Source: Candidatus Thioglobus vulcanius (GTDB lineage: Bacteria > Pseudomonadota > Gammaproteobacteria > PS1 > Pseudothioglobaceae). Taken from it: DNA of 18,246 bases. The stretch spans positions 1-18,246 of the forward strand of contig CAJVCJ010000047.1 of NCBI GenBank assembly GCA_910595855.1, given 5' to 3'. Shown here piece after piece: positions 8,235 through 15,452 of the stretch; the stretch's first letter is position 1, and each line of letters opens with the position of its first letter. The position numbers were made by a program, and so were the translations under genes. The notes below the pieces were generated by a model, which did no database searches, was not told where the DNA came from, and saw nothing but the letters and a program-made list of their open reading frames with translations.

Positions 8235-9317
8235 ATTATCCACAGTTAGCTTAAGCTGAGCTCTGATCTTAGCCTCAAGCGTATCAACCAAATCTTCATT
8301 CAATACCTTTTGATCTGTTTTACCGTCAACGTACATCAGATTTGGCTCGCCACCAGTAAGACCAACCGAAACCGCTTTAGCCTCACCAGGGCCATTCACC
8401 ACACAACCAATAACTGCTGCATCAATAGGCTGTGTAATATCTTCTAAGCGAGCCTCTAACTCGTTAACCACTTTAATGACGTCAAATTTTTGACGCGAAC
8501 AAGATGGGCATGCAATTAAATTAACACCCTTTTGGCGCAAACTTAACGACTTAAGAATATCAAAACCTACTCGAACCTCATCTACCGGATCAGACGCCAA
8601 AGAAACACGAATTGTGTCACCAATACCTTCTGCCAACAACAAACCCAAGCCAATGGCTGATTTAACCGTGCCAGAGCGTAAAGAGCCTGCCTCGGTAATA
8701 CCCAAATGCAATGGATTGTCAATTTGAGAAGCTAATTGCTTGTAAGCAAAAACTGTCATAAAAATCTCAGAGGCTTTAAGCGAAATTTTAAAGTTATTAA
8801 AATCCAAGCGATCTAAGATATCAATATGCCTAAAAGCTGACTCAACCATTGCTTCAGGGGTTGGTTCAGTATATTTTTTTTGTAAATCTTTTTCTAGAGA
8901 GCCAGCGTTAACACCAATTCTAATCGGAATTCCATGATCTTTGGCAGAGGCTACCACTTCACGAATACGGTCTTCACGGCCAATATTACCAGGGTTAATG
9001 CGCAAACAATCAGCGCCATATTCAGCCACTTTAAGTGCAATTTTATAGTCAAAATGAATATCAGCAATCAACGGGATATTTGCCTGTTGCTTAATCTGCC
9101 TGAATGCTTCAGCCGCCTCCATTGTTGGTACAGAAACTCGCACTAAATCGGCACCAGCATTTTCAATCGCTTTAATTTGATTTAATGTCGCTTTAACATC
9201 GGTGGTCGGCGTATTTGTCATACTTTGAACTGCAATTGGCGCATCACCACCAATGGCAACATTGCCAACAAATATTTGACGTGATTTTCTTCTTATAATT
9301 GTATGAGTTGCTTTCAT
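8229..9317 (-). CDS. ispG: 4-hydroxy-3-methylbut-2-enyl-diphosphate synthase (flavodoxin/ferredoxin)
   Basis: IspG (GcpE) reductively opens MEcPP to HMBPP, the penultimate MEP-pathway step, with a 4Fe-4S cluster. The 362-residue protein has the N-terminal TIM barrel (GGDAPIAVQSMTNTPTTDV, then GADLVRVSVP, IADIHFDY and LRINPGNIG). The C-terminal cluster domain supplies cysteines in CPSCSRQKFDV (270, 273) and GCVVNGPGEA (305), with the conserved Glu at 312. This is the short two-domain bacterial form. The start overlaps the upstream small gene's stop (ATGA), so it is the last gene of a coupled rlmN - small membrane protein - ispG operon. In many gammaproteobacteria ispG follows rodZ in the same chain. 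hisS, usual downstream neighbour, is absent here. Confidence 0.97.
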   Translation of the reverse strand: MKATHTIIRRKSRQIFVGNVAIGGDAPIAVQSMTNTPTTDVKATLNQIKAIENAGADLVRVSVPTMEAAEAFRQIKQQANIPLIADIHFDYKIALKVAEYGADCLRINPGNIGREDRIREVVASAKDHGIPIRIGVNAGSLEKDLQKKYTEPTPEAMVESAFRHIDILDRLDFNNFKISLKASEIFMTVFAYKQLASQIDNPLHLGITEAGSLRSGTVKSAIGLGLLLAEGIGDTIRVSLASDPVDEVRVGFDILKSLSLRQKGVNLIACPSCSRQKFDVIKVVNELEARLEDITQPIDAAVIGCVVNGPGEAKAVSVGLTGGEPNLMYVDGKTDQKVLNEDLVDTLEAKIRAQLKLTVDNL

Positions 9318-9610
9318 TGTTGTTTAAATGTTTGAATTATCTCATCAAGACCTTTAGCGCTTTCTACACGATGATCAATAATGGGCTGATAGGCTTTATT
9401 AGATTTAATTATAATACTAGTAGGCTCCTCAATGGATTTTTTAGCCTTGCTAATAACAATCACAGTTTGACTAGATGATTTAACCATTTTTTTTTCAAAA
9501 ATTTGAGACGTTAAATATCCCACAACAAACAAAACTATTACAACAACCCAAACTTTACTCTGTGACTTTTTCTTTGATTTTTTAGGGTAATAATCAATTC
9601 CGTCTAGCAT
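9314..9610 (-). CDS. Small single-pass membrane protein of unknown function between rlmN and ispG
   Basis: I do not recognise a family. The chosen ATG gives 98 residues: a short acidic/aromatic start (MLDGIDYYP) and a very basic juxtamembrane stretch (KKSKKKSQSK). One strong membrane segment follows (VWVVVIVLFVVGYLTSQIF, about 26-44), then about 54 polar residues. The basic flank predicts the N-terminus inside and the tail in the periplasm, so it would be an inner-membrane anchor with a small periplasmic part. The start is uncertain. In-frame ATGs at 9664 and 9670 follow a GAGGTGAGG that could act as a ribosome site, but they would deepen the overlap with rlmN from 17 to over 70 bases. Its stop overlaps the ispG start. 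The position is that of rodZ in related genomes, and the layout resembles a RodZ lacking its helix-turn-helix; this is inference. Confidence 0.7.
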   Translation of the reverse strand: MLDGIDYYPKKSKKKSQSKVWVVVIVLFVVGYLTSQIFEKKMVKSSSQTVIVISKAKKSIEEPTSIIIKSNKAYQPIIDHRVESAKGLDEIIQTFKQQ

Positions 9611-10667
9611 CTGAACGTTTAGTTTTATCTTTAATCTTTCCAGCGAGTTGACCACACGCAGCATCAACATCCTCACCTCGAGTGCGCCTAGTCATAGTGC
9701 GAATTCCTTGCGAAAATAAGACGTTTTGAAATTTTTCAATGGTTCTAGCGCTTGATACTTGATAGTCAGATTGTGGAAATGAATTAAAGGGAATTAAGTT
9801 CACTTTAGCTGACACACCTTTGAGTAATTTTGCCAGTTGCTGTGCATGCTCATTAGAATCGTTAATATCCTTTAACATGACGTATTCAAACAAGATATGA
9901 CGCTCTTGCTTTCCTGCATTGAGATAAACATCACAAGCCTTCATTAATTCTTTGATCGGATATTTTTTATTAATAGGCACAAGTACATCGCGTAATTCAT
10001 CAGTTGGTGCATGAAGAGAAATAGCCAAACTAACTGGCACACGCTCACTCATGCGTAACAATGCAGGCACAACGCCAGAACTTGAAATCGTCACCTTACG
10101 GCGCGACAAGCCGAACGCTAAATCATCTAATAACAAATCACAAGCACTGTAAACAGCCTCTTCATTCAGCATTGGTTCGCCCATACCCATAAATACAACA
10201 TTGGAAATACGCTTTCCAGAAGACTTTAAATGTAAATTTGCAATCAATACTTGAGCCATTATTTCAGCCGTTGATAAATTTCGATTAAAGCCTTGATAGC
10301 CGGTTGAACAAAAAGTACAAGCTAAGGCGCAACCTACTTGTGATGAAATACACAATGTGCCGCGATCTTTTTCAGGAATATAGACCGTTTCAATATTGTT
10401 GTCGCCGCCCGTATCAATCACCCATTTTACCACCCCATCCAAGGCATGATTTTTACTCACAACTTCTGGGAAGTCAATGCAGGCTACTTCAGACAAAGTC
10501 TCTCTTAGTTTTTTACTAAGATTAAGCATTTGATCAAAATCAAACACATGGTCCTTATAAATCCATTTCATTAACTGCTTAGTACGAAAAGGTTTTTCGC
10601 CCAATTTAGCAAAAAATTCACTTAGATCAGCTTGATTTAAATTTAGTAGATTTTGTCTTTGTGTCAT
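9594..10667 (-). CDS. rlmN: Dual-specificity rRNA/tRNA adenine-C2 methyltransferase RlmN
   Basis: RlmN is a radical-SAM enzyme that methylates C2 of A2503 in 23S rRNA and A37 of several tRNAs. The 357-residue protein has the N-terminal accessory domain with LGEKPFRTKQLMKWIY. The radical-SAM cysteines are in CALACTFCSTG (113, 117, 120). SNVVFMGMGEPMLN forms the GGE-like SAM-binding segment, followed by RRKVTISSSG and SLHAPTDELRDVLVPINKKYP. The C-terminal catalytic cysteine is in TRRTRGEDVDAACGQLAG. All key residues are present. It is the first gene of a three-gene chain leading to ispG. No Shine-Dalgarno precedes the ATG; a hairpin lies just upstream instead. Confidence 0.96.
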   Translation of the reverse strand: MTQRQNLLNLNQADLSEFFAKLGEKPFRTKQLMKWIYKDHVFDFDQMLNLSKKLRETLSEVACIDFPEVVSKNHALDGVVKWVIDTGGDNNIETVYIPEKDRGTLCISSQVGCALACTFCSTGYQGFNRNLSTAEIMAQVLIANLHLKSSGKRISNVVFMGMGEPMLNEEAVYSACDLLLDDLAFGLSRRKVTISSSGVVPALLRMSERVPVSLAISLHAPTDELRDVLVPINKKYPIKELMKACDVYLNAGKQERHILFEYVMLKDINDSNEHAQQLAKLLKGVSAKVNLIPFNSFPQSDYQVSSARTIEKFQNVLFSQGIRTMTRRTRGEDVDAACGQLAGKIKDKTKRSDARRN

Positions 10668-10672
10668 AGTAA

Positions 10673-10690
10673 AAATAGCCTATGCTATTT
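10673..10690 (-). promoter_or_regulatory. Hairpin immediately upstream of the rlmN start
   Basis: AAATAGC and GCTATTT form a perfect 7-base stem with a 4-base loop, ending five bases before the rlmN ATG, where a ribosome-binding site would be expected. In the mRNA it could modulate initiation. It has no U-tract, so it is not a terminator. AT-rich stems of this size can arise by chance. Confidence 0.35.
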
Positions 10691-10778
10691 AACAATCATT
10701 AGAAAGTCTATTTTACAAGATAAGCCAGAACAGCTCATCTTATTATTTTTACATGGGTCGCACTACTTTTTTTGACAT

Positions 10779-10803
10779 AAAAAAAGCACCCTAAGGTGCT
10801 TTT
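10779..10803 (-). terminator. Intrinsic terminator of hupB
   Basis: Read on the minus strand, a stem of AAAAGCACC pairing with GGTGCTTTT (9 bases, exact) encloses a 4-base loop at 10791-10794. It is followed by a run of seven U at 10785-10779. It begins 22 bases after the hupB stop. No plus-strand gene ends nearby, so hupB is the natural user. Confidence 0.88.
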
Positions 10804-10825
10804 ATCTCAACTAACGAATAATGAA

Positions 10826-11101
10826 TTACGCGTTAACTGCATCCTTAAGTGACTTACCTGCTTTAAACGCAGCAACTTTAGAAGCTTTGATTTGGATCGA
10901 AGCACCTGTTTGAGGGTTACGACCTGTGCGCGCTGCACGATCTCTAACTACAAACGAACCAAAACCAGTTAACTGAACGCCATCACCGCTAGCCATAGCA
11001 CCAGTGATAGCACCAGTGATTGCATTAAGCGCACGACCGGCATCTGATTTTGATAAATTTGCTTCTGATGCGATTGCATCAATTAATTCTGATTTGTTCA
11101 T
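10826..11101 (-). CDS. hupB: DNA-binding protein HU
   Basis: HU is a small dimeric histone-like protein that bends and compacts DNA. The 91-residue chain starts MNKSELIDAIASEANLSKSDAGRALNAI (dimerisation helices). It has the GDGVQLTGFGSFVVRDRAARTGRNPQTG beta arms with the conserved RNPQTG tip that intercalates DNA, and ends in KVAAFKAGKSLKDAV. An in-frame ATG four codons upstream (11113) lacks a ribosome site. The chosen ATG has GGGGAAGAGA directly before it and gives the normal family length. It is monocistronic: own promoter at 11185-11214, leader inverted repeat at 11137-11174, and terminator at 10779-10803. The hupB versus hupA name is a judgement; only one copy is seen here. Confidence 0.95.
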   Translation of the reverse strand: MNKSELIDAIASEANLSKSDAGRALNAITGAITGAMASGDGVQLTGFGSFVVRDRAARTGRNPQTGASIQIKASKVAAFKAGKSLKDAVNA

Positions 11102-11136
11102 TCTCTTCCCCATTAATATTAAAATTTTAATAAAAT

Positions 11137-11174
11137 ATTAATTAACAAATAATAAAAATACCTTGTTAATTAAT
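11137..11174 (-). repeat. 12-14-12 inverted repeat in the hupB leader
   Basis: ATTAATTAACAA and TTGTTAATTAAT are exact inverted copies separated by 14 bases. With the predicted start point near 11178, this repeat would form a stem-loop at the very 5' end of the hupB mRNA. It could also act as a DNA operator just downstream of the promoter. It has no U-tract of the terminator kind in the hupB direction. Confidence 0.55.
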
Positions 11175-11184
11175 TTTTTTATCA

Positions 11185-11214
11185 ATTATAGTTAAAAAAG
11201 TGCTGTTATATCAA
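11185..11214 (-). promoter_or_regulatory. hupB sigma-70 promoter
   Basis: On the minus strand TTGATA (11214-11209, 5 of 6 to consensus) and TATAAT (11190-11185, 6 of 6) are separated by 18 bases. The start point would be near 11178, giving a leader of about 77 bases. This is the best sigma-70-like promoter I could find by eye in the window, which suits a highly expressed HU gene. Confidence 0.72.
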
Positions 11215-11248
11215 TCAATTGCAAAAAAAAACAAGGTCGCATATTGAT

Positions 11249-11734
11249 CTATTTATTTATTTCTTTTAACGCTCTTTGCTTATCTCGCTCCCAATCTCTA
11301 GATTTAATATCCTGACGCTTATCATGATTTTTTTTACCTTTAGCAACACCAATTTCAAGCTTGACTCGTCCACGCTTCCAATACATTTTTAAAGGCACTA
11401 CCGTGGCACCTTTTTGGTCTACTTTCTCTTTAAGTCGATTAATCTCCAATCGATTAAGTAGTAGTTTACGAGTTCGGGTTGGATCAGGGTTAACATGAGA
11501 AGATGCACTTTGTAAGGCTGAAATATGAGCGCCAAACAAAAACATTTCAGAATTTTTTAAGATCACATAGCTTTCTTTAATTTGAACTTTGTTTTCACGC
11601 AAGCTTTTTACCTCCCATCCTTCTAAAGAAAGCCCAGCTTCGAACGTTTGTTCGATAAAATAGTCATGACGTGCTTTTTTATTCAGCACGATTGTATTCG
11701 AACTTGTTTTAGATTTTTTGGATTTTTTTGCCAT
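11249..11734 (-). CDS. smpB: SsrA-binding protein SmpB
   Basis: SmpB binds tmRNA and brings it to stalled ribosomes for trans-translation. The 161-residue protein shows the OB-fold core: ARHDYFIEQTFEAGLSLEGWEVKSLRENKVQIKESYV, then FLFGAHISAL and DPTRTRKLLLNRLEI. The family's C-terminal GVAKGKKNHDKRQDIKSRDWERDKQRALK follows; its tail becomes helical in the mRNA channel. The N-terminus MAKKSKKSKTSS is basic, as usual. The ATG at 11734 overlaps the ATG of the divergent ratA in the tetranucleotide CATG. A GAGAG lies seven bases before the start, inside ratA. Any smpB promoter must therefore sit within the ratA coding sequence. I see no clear terminator after it before hupB. Confidence 0.96.
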   Translation of the reverse strand: MAKKSKKSKTSSNTIVLNKKARHDYFIEQTFEAGLSLEGWEVKSLRENKVQIKESYVILKNSEMFLFGAHISALQSASSHVNPDPTRTRKLLLNRLEINRLKEKVDQKGATVVPLKMYWKRGRVKLEIGVAKGKKNHDKRQDIKSRDWERDKQRALKEINK

Positions 11735-12161
11735 GCATCAACTCTCTAAAAGTGCTCTTGTGCCTTATTCAGCTGAGCAAATGTATCAATTAGTCAACCA
11801 AGTTGACGATTATCCAAAATTTCTCAACTGGTGTTCAGATGCCTCTATTTTAAAGCAAACCAGTGATCAAATCATAGCCTCGGTTGAGATTAATAAATCA
11901 GGCTTTAATCAAAGCTTTACAACCATTAATACGTTAACACCCAATCAACGTATTGACATGAAGCTAAAGGAAGGTATGTTTAAACAGCTTAATGGCACAT
12001 GGGTATTTACCAAGCTTAACGATCAAGCTTGTAAAATTGAACTAAGCTTAAACTTTAGCTTCTCTTCGAAGATTTTAGATCTGGCTATTTCTCCAATTTT
12101 TACCAGTATAGCTAATTCACAACTAGAAGCATTTGTTGCAAGAGCAAAGGTAGTTTACTAA
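11733..12161 (+). CDS. ratA: RatA family protein (START-like, ubiquinone-binding type)
   Basis: A 142-residue SRPBCC/START-fold protein. The start MHQLSKSALVPYSAEQMYQLVNQVDDYPKFLNWC is close to E. coli RatA (YfjG), and the middle (NGTWVFTKLNDQACKIELSLNFSF) and end (AFVARAKVVY) also match the family. RatA was described as an inhibitor of 70S ribosome assembly, while homologues of the Coq10 type bind ubiquinone; which applies here cannot be told. A TTG five codons upstream is in frame but not needed. The ATG shares CATG with the smpB start and has no Shine-Dalgarno, only U-rich sequence before it. Its stop overlaps the rluE start (TAATG), so it leads a coupled trio. ratB, the E. coli neighbour, is absent. 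Confidence 0.92.
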   Translation: MHQLSKSALVPYSAEQMYQLVNQVDDYPKFLNWCSDASILKQTSDQIIASVEINKSGFNQSFTTINTLTPNQRIDMKLKEGMFKQLNGTWVFTKLNDQACKIELSLNFSFSSKILDLAISPIFTSIANSQLEAFVARAKVVY

Positions 12162-12685
12162 TGCTATATGGCTTTAACAAACCTTTTGGTGTGTTATGTC
12201 AGTTTAGTGGCGAAGGTGACACACTCGCTAACTATATTAATACCAAGAATATCTACCCTGCTGGACGTCTTGACAAAGACTCTGAAGGCTTATTGTTATT
12301 GACTGATGATGGTAAACTCCAGCACAAAATATCACACCCTAAATTTGATAAAGAAAAAACATATATTGTACAAATTGATGGTCAAATCTCAAGTGATGCG
12401 ATTACTCAGCTTTGTAAAGGTGTTAGACTTAAAGATGGGCTAACTAAACCGGCTAAAGCACGCATCATTGATACCCCTGAATGGTTATGGCCTAGAGTTC
12501 CTCCGGTACGATTTCGCAAAGACATTCCCACTTCCTGGATTGAGCTAAAAATTACACAAGGGAAAAATCGCCAAGTAAGGCGCATGACTGCGCATGTAGG
12601 ATTTCCCACACTAAGACTAATCCGGACTCAAATTGGCGATTGGACTTTAAATAATATTAAACAAGGAAAGTATGAATCCTTTTGA
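12161..12685 (+). CDS. rluE: 23S rRNA pseudouridine(2457) synthase RluE
   Basis: RluE isomerises U2457 of 23S rRNA to pseudouridine. The 174-residue protein opens directly with the catalytic domain (MLYGFNKPFGVLCQF) and lacks the S4 domain of RsuA and RluB, as RluE does. The catalytic Asp is residue 38 in AGRLDKDSEGLLLLTDDG. Further RsuA-family marks are EKTYIVQIDG, the RluE-like PEWLWPRVPPVRFRKDIPTSWIEL, and GKNRQVRRMTAHVGFPTLRLIR. Its start overlaps the ratA stop by one base (TAATG) and its end overlaps the DUF455 gene by 14 bases, so all three are likely translated from one mRNA. Confidence 0.93.
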   Translation: MLYGFNKPFGVLCQFSGEGDTLANYINTKNIYPAGRLDKDSEGLLLLTDDGKLQHKISHPKFDKEKTYIVQIDGQISSDAITQLCKGVRLKDGLTKPAKARIIDTPEWLWPRVPPVRFRKDIPTSWIELKITQGKNRQVRRMTAHVGFPTLRLIRTQIGDWTLNNIKQGKYESF

Positions 12686-13478
12686 ATTAAGTTATCAAGC
12701 GTTAATGTCTAGTAGCATTACTGAAAAAATCACTCTTGTTAGTAAGCTTCATTCATTAAAAAACCAACAAGCACTAGACTATCAGTCAACTTATGACATA
12801 GATCCAGTTGAAAGCCCGGGTAGACCCATTAAACCAATTTTGGCCAGATTCAATACCATGCCAAAACGCGGTAAATCTGACATTGGATTTATCGAAACCA
12901 TTCATGCGATCTGTCATATTGAATTTAATGCTATTAATTTAGCTTTAGATGCAGCCTATCGCTTTCGAGATATGCCAGATCAATTTTACCAAGATTGGAT
13001 TCAAGTAGCCTTTGAAGAATCTCAACACTTTCAACTACTTAATAATTATCTAATAGAGCTTGGTTATCAATATGGAGATTTTGATGGACATAACGGCCTC
13101 TGGAAAATGACCTTTGAAACTGATTATGATGTACTTGCTAGAATGGCACTTGTGCCTAGAGTGCTTGAAGCCAGGGGCTTAGATGCCACACCAAAAATAC
13201 AAAGACGTTTTGAAAATTCAAAATTCAAGCCCATGATCGGACTACTAGATATTATCTTTAATGATGAAATTGGCCATGTAAAAATTGGTAATTATTGGTT
13301 CCACTCATTGTGTAAGCAGCGATCACTTGATGCAATTTCGACTTTTAATCAATTAGTTATTAAACATATTGGTAGTGAACTTCGCGGCCCTTTTAATATT
13401 GAAGCTCGAAAATTAGCGGATTTTTCAGATGAAGAATTGGATTATTTACAAGCACGTGGCGCCTTAAGCGCTACTTAA
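12672..13478 (+). CDS. DUF455 family ferritin-like protein
   Basis: A 268-residue protein of the DUF455 family, helical proteins with a ferritin-like, probably diiron fold related to MiaE; the substrate is unknown. Metal-ligand candidates follow the ferritin pattern. They are CHIEFNAINLALDAAYRF (Glu 84), FEESQHFQLLNNYL (Glu 116, His 119), VLEARGLDATP (Glu 167), and FNDEIGHVKIGNYWF (Glu 199, His 202). The preceding PGRP and KRGKSDIGFIETIHAI are also family-typical. AAGGA five bases before the ATG is a good ribosome site lying within rluE. Cytoplasmic, no signal peptide. It sits in a translation-related operon with ratA and rluE, which fits an RNA hydroxylase but does not prove it. It overlaps the convergent DUF3530-like gene by eight bases. 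Confidence 0.88.
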   Translation: MNPFELSYQALMSSSITEKITLVSKLHSLKNQQALDYQSTYDIDPVESPGRPIKPILARFNTMPKRGKSDIGFIETIHAICHIEFNAINLALDAAYRFRDMPDQFYQDWIQVAFEESQHFQLLNNYLIELGYQYGDFDGHNGLWKMTFETDYDVLARMALVPRVLEARGLDATPKIQRRFENSKFKPMIGLLDIIFNDEIGHVKIGNYWFHSLCKQRSLDAISTFNQLVIKHIGSELRGPFNIEARKLADFSDEELDYLQARGALSAT

Positions 13479-14358
13479 GATTACTTAGCCAAGCATCAAT
13501 CACCTTGGTTAGATTGTCAGCTGATCCTTCTTCTTTGTAATAATGGTCAGCGCCTTTAATGACTTTTTGCGCACTTTGCTTATTGTTAGAAATATCCATT
13601 AATACTTGTCTAGATTCCGATAAACGAACAACACCTGGGAAATCCTTCTCACCATAGACATCTAATACTGGCTTAAGCATAATATCTAACGGAAAGCGCT
13701 TAATGACTTTTTGCTTGTAATCCGTTGCACCCATACCAATGCCCACATAGGCATTAATCTGATCATCACCATATTTATCAAAATAGCTCATTGACATATG
13801 CGCACCACATCCATGAGAAATCAAGATAATATTATCAATACCACGAGCTTTGTAAAAATCTATTGCAGCTTCAATACGCTCATGTGAAAACGGCATAATT
13901 GGCACATAATCATAATATGTTGCGTTCTTATCCAGTACCGGCATTTGTACCGACAATGTGTGCCAGCCTTTGTTGGCCAAGCCAACTCTTAGCGGCTTAA
14001 TAACAGAATCCCAATTAGCATGATAGCCACGAGAATGCAGCACAATCACGCCACCTTTAGGTGCTTCAGCCTCGGTTTCCATAAAGATACTAAACACCTC
14101 CTGGTCGTTAGCCAGCGGTAAATACTCTACATCACCATCCATTACTGCATCTTCAATCTCACCAATCATGCGATTTTCACGCTCTAAATCAGGCTTAGAA
14201 TCGGTAAATTGATTGTAATATTTTTGTAGAGACTGAGGGTCAAAATCACCAATTTTTGGCAATTCTGGAAACTTTGGAAAACTATCTAAGCTTGGGAAAA
14301 ATGCCGAAACATTTAACGACAGACTTAAAGAAATAGAAATTATTAATTTATTCAACAT
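13471..14358 (-). CDS. Exported alpha/beta-hydrolase-like protein (DUF3530 type)
   Basis: A 295-residue protein with an N-terminal signal sequence (MLNKLIISISLSLSLNVSAFF, likely cut after SA). After a proline-rich linker and a variable domain, an alpha/beta-hydrolase pattern appears: GVIVLHSRGYHANWDSVIKPLRVGLANKGWHTLSVQMP. This contains the oxyanion-hole-like HSRG, and ERIEAAIDFYKARGIDNIILISHGCGAHMS marks the nucleophile elbow. The elbow reads S-H-G-C-G, where active hydrolases have G-x-S-x-G, so the usual serine is Gly. VLDVYGEKDFPGV resembles the acidic-residue strand and GADHYYKEEG the His position. This fits the DUF3530 family, whose role is unknown. AAGGA precedes the ATG, and it overlaps the Sel1-repeat gene by 11 bases. 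Last gene of the exported cluster. Confidence 0.75.
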   Translation of the reverse strand: MLNKLIISISLSLSLNVSAFFPSLDSFPKFPELPKIGDFDPQSLQKYYNQFTDSKPDLERENRMIGEIEDAVMDGDVEYLPLANDQEVFSIFMETEAEAPKGGVIVLHSRGYHANWDSVIKPLRVGLANKGWHTLSVQMPVLDKNATYYDYVPIMPFSHERIEAAIDFYKARGIDNIILISHGCGAHMSMSYFDKYGDDQINAYVGIGMGATDYKQKVIKRFPLDIMLKPVLDVYGEKDFPGVVRLSESRQVLMDISNNKQSAQKVIKGADHYYKEEGSADNLTKVIDAWLSNLK

Positions 14359-14890
14359 AATTTTCCTTTAGAAGTTTGAGAGCAGCCTTGGCATCTGGGT
14401 GTTTGTTTTGCATTGCACGATTAAACCAATAATATGCTTGCTTAATATCATCTTGTTCAAGCATTAAAGAAGCTAAGTTAAATTGAGCGTATTCATCCTC
14501 TTGCATGGCGGCTGTCAACCACCAGTTTTTCGCCAATTCAATATCTTTATCAATCCCCTTGCCATCGTAATACAGCATGCCCAGCTCACTTTGGGCATAC
14601 GAAAAACCTTGATTGGCTGATTTATCAAACCATTCAAATGCTTTTTTATCATCTTTCTCTGTACCAAGCCCGTGTAAATAGCTTAATCCAATGTTGTTTT
14701 GCGCAGCGCTATGTCCGCCGTCAGCGGCACGCATCATCCATTCAAATGCAGCGTCGTTACGCCCCACTTGTGAATAATCGTGACCAATTTGATACCAGCG
14801 ATCAAATCTTGTTTCTGCTTGCGCGAAATTGGTGTTGAAACTAAAAAAAAGGGATGCTATTAACACCCCTTTCCTAATACTATAACTCAT
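14348..14890 (-). CDS. Exported Sel1-like repeat (TPR-type) protein
   Basis: A 180-residue protein with a signal sequence (RKGVLIASLFFSFNTNFAQA, likely cut after QA). About four Sel1-like helical repeats follow. They are visible as AAFEWMMRAADGGHSAAQNNIGLSYLHGLG, KAFEWFDKSANQGFSYAQSELGMLYYDGKG, LAKNWWLTAAMQEDEYAQFNLASLML, and a last partial one ending HPDAKAALKLL. Sel1 repeats are protein-binding scaffolds, so this is probably a periplasmic adaptor. A TTG one codon upstream (14893) also opens the frame, but ATG is the likelier start. It starts 4 bases after the rhodanese gene's stop and overlaps the next gene, so it belongs to the same transcript. No enzyme motif is seen. Confidence 0.85.
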   Translation of the reverse strand: MSYSIRKGVLIASLFFSFNTNFAQAETRFDRWYQIGHDYSQVGRNDAAFEWMMRAADGGHSAAQNNIGLSYLHGLGTEKDDKKAFEWFDKSANQGFSYAQSELGMLYYDGKGIDKDIELAKNWWLTAAMQEDEYAQFNLASLMLEQDDIKQAYYWFNRAMQNKHPDAKAALKLLKENYVE

Positions 14891-14894
14891 CAAT

Positions 14895-15452
14895 TTACTT
14901 TGTTGACAAACCTAGTGCCTTCCAAGCATTCATACCACCGCGGTAGTATTTAATCTTATGCTCAGGGTAACCGATTGCTAACAACGCTCTGATTGACGCA
15001 GGTGATTGACCACACCACGCACCATTACAGAAATTGTAAATCGTCTTAGCACCAGTAAAATCTAACACGCCGTCAAGATCTTTAACACCGAATTTCTCAG
15101 TTAAGATTTCAACCACTGCCATTGGATCTTTGGCTAATGCCTTAGAGTTAAGCTTTGTAAATGGAACATTGATTGCGTGAGGGATTGTACCTTTCTTCAC
15201 CCAACCTGGTGTACGTGCATCTACCACTAACACTGTTGTGTCGCCATTTGCAACTTTTTCAGCTGCATGAATAACATCAAGCTCTGTTACCATATCCACC
15301 TGAGAAGGTGCAAACGGGTTAGTTGCATTGATACAAAACGGAGGACAAGGACGTGATGTCTTTGCAAACGCTGGATCAATCGTATTTTTGTTATCAGCAT
15401 TACGAGAAATACCCGCAATTTCTAATACACCCTTAACAATACCGACTGGCTT
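14895..15452 (-). repeat. Tandem duplicated segment, copy A (185 codons plus stop)
   Basis: From KPVGIVKG to the stop, this 558-base segment aligns without gaps to 15636-16193. By eye 18 of 185 residues differ, only four of them after ARTPGW. The longest exact DNA run I counted is 35 bases. Third codon positions are also largely conserved. Confidence 0.93.

Noticed and set aside
11718..11732. TTG start for ratA five codons upstream
   Set aside because: The ATG at 11733 gives the family's normal N-terminus, and the TTG has no ribosome site.
11733..12161. Reading ratA-smpB as a toxin-antitoxin pair
   Set aside because: RatA's toxin label comes from E. coli ribosome work; SmpB is a trans-translation factor and no antitoxin-like gene is adjacent.
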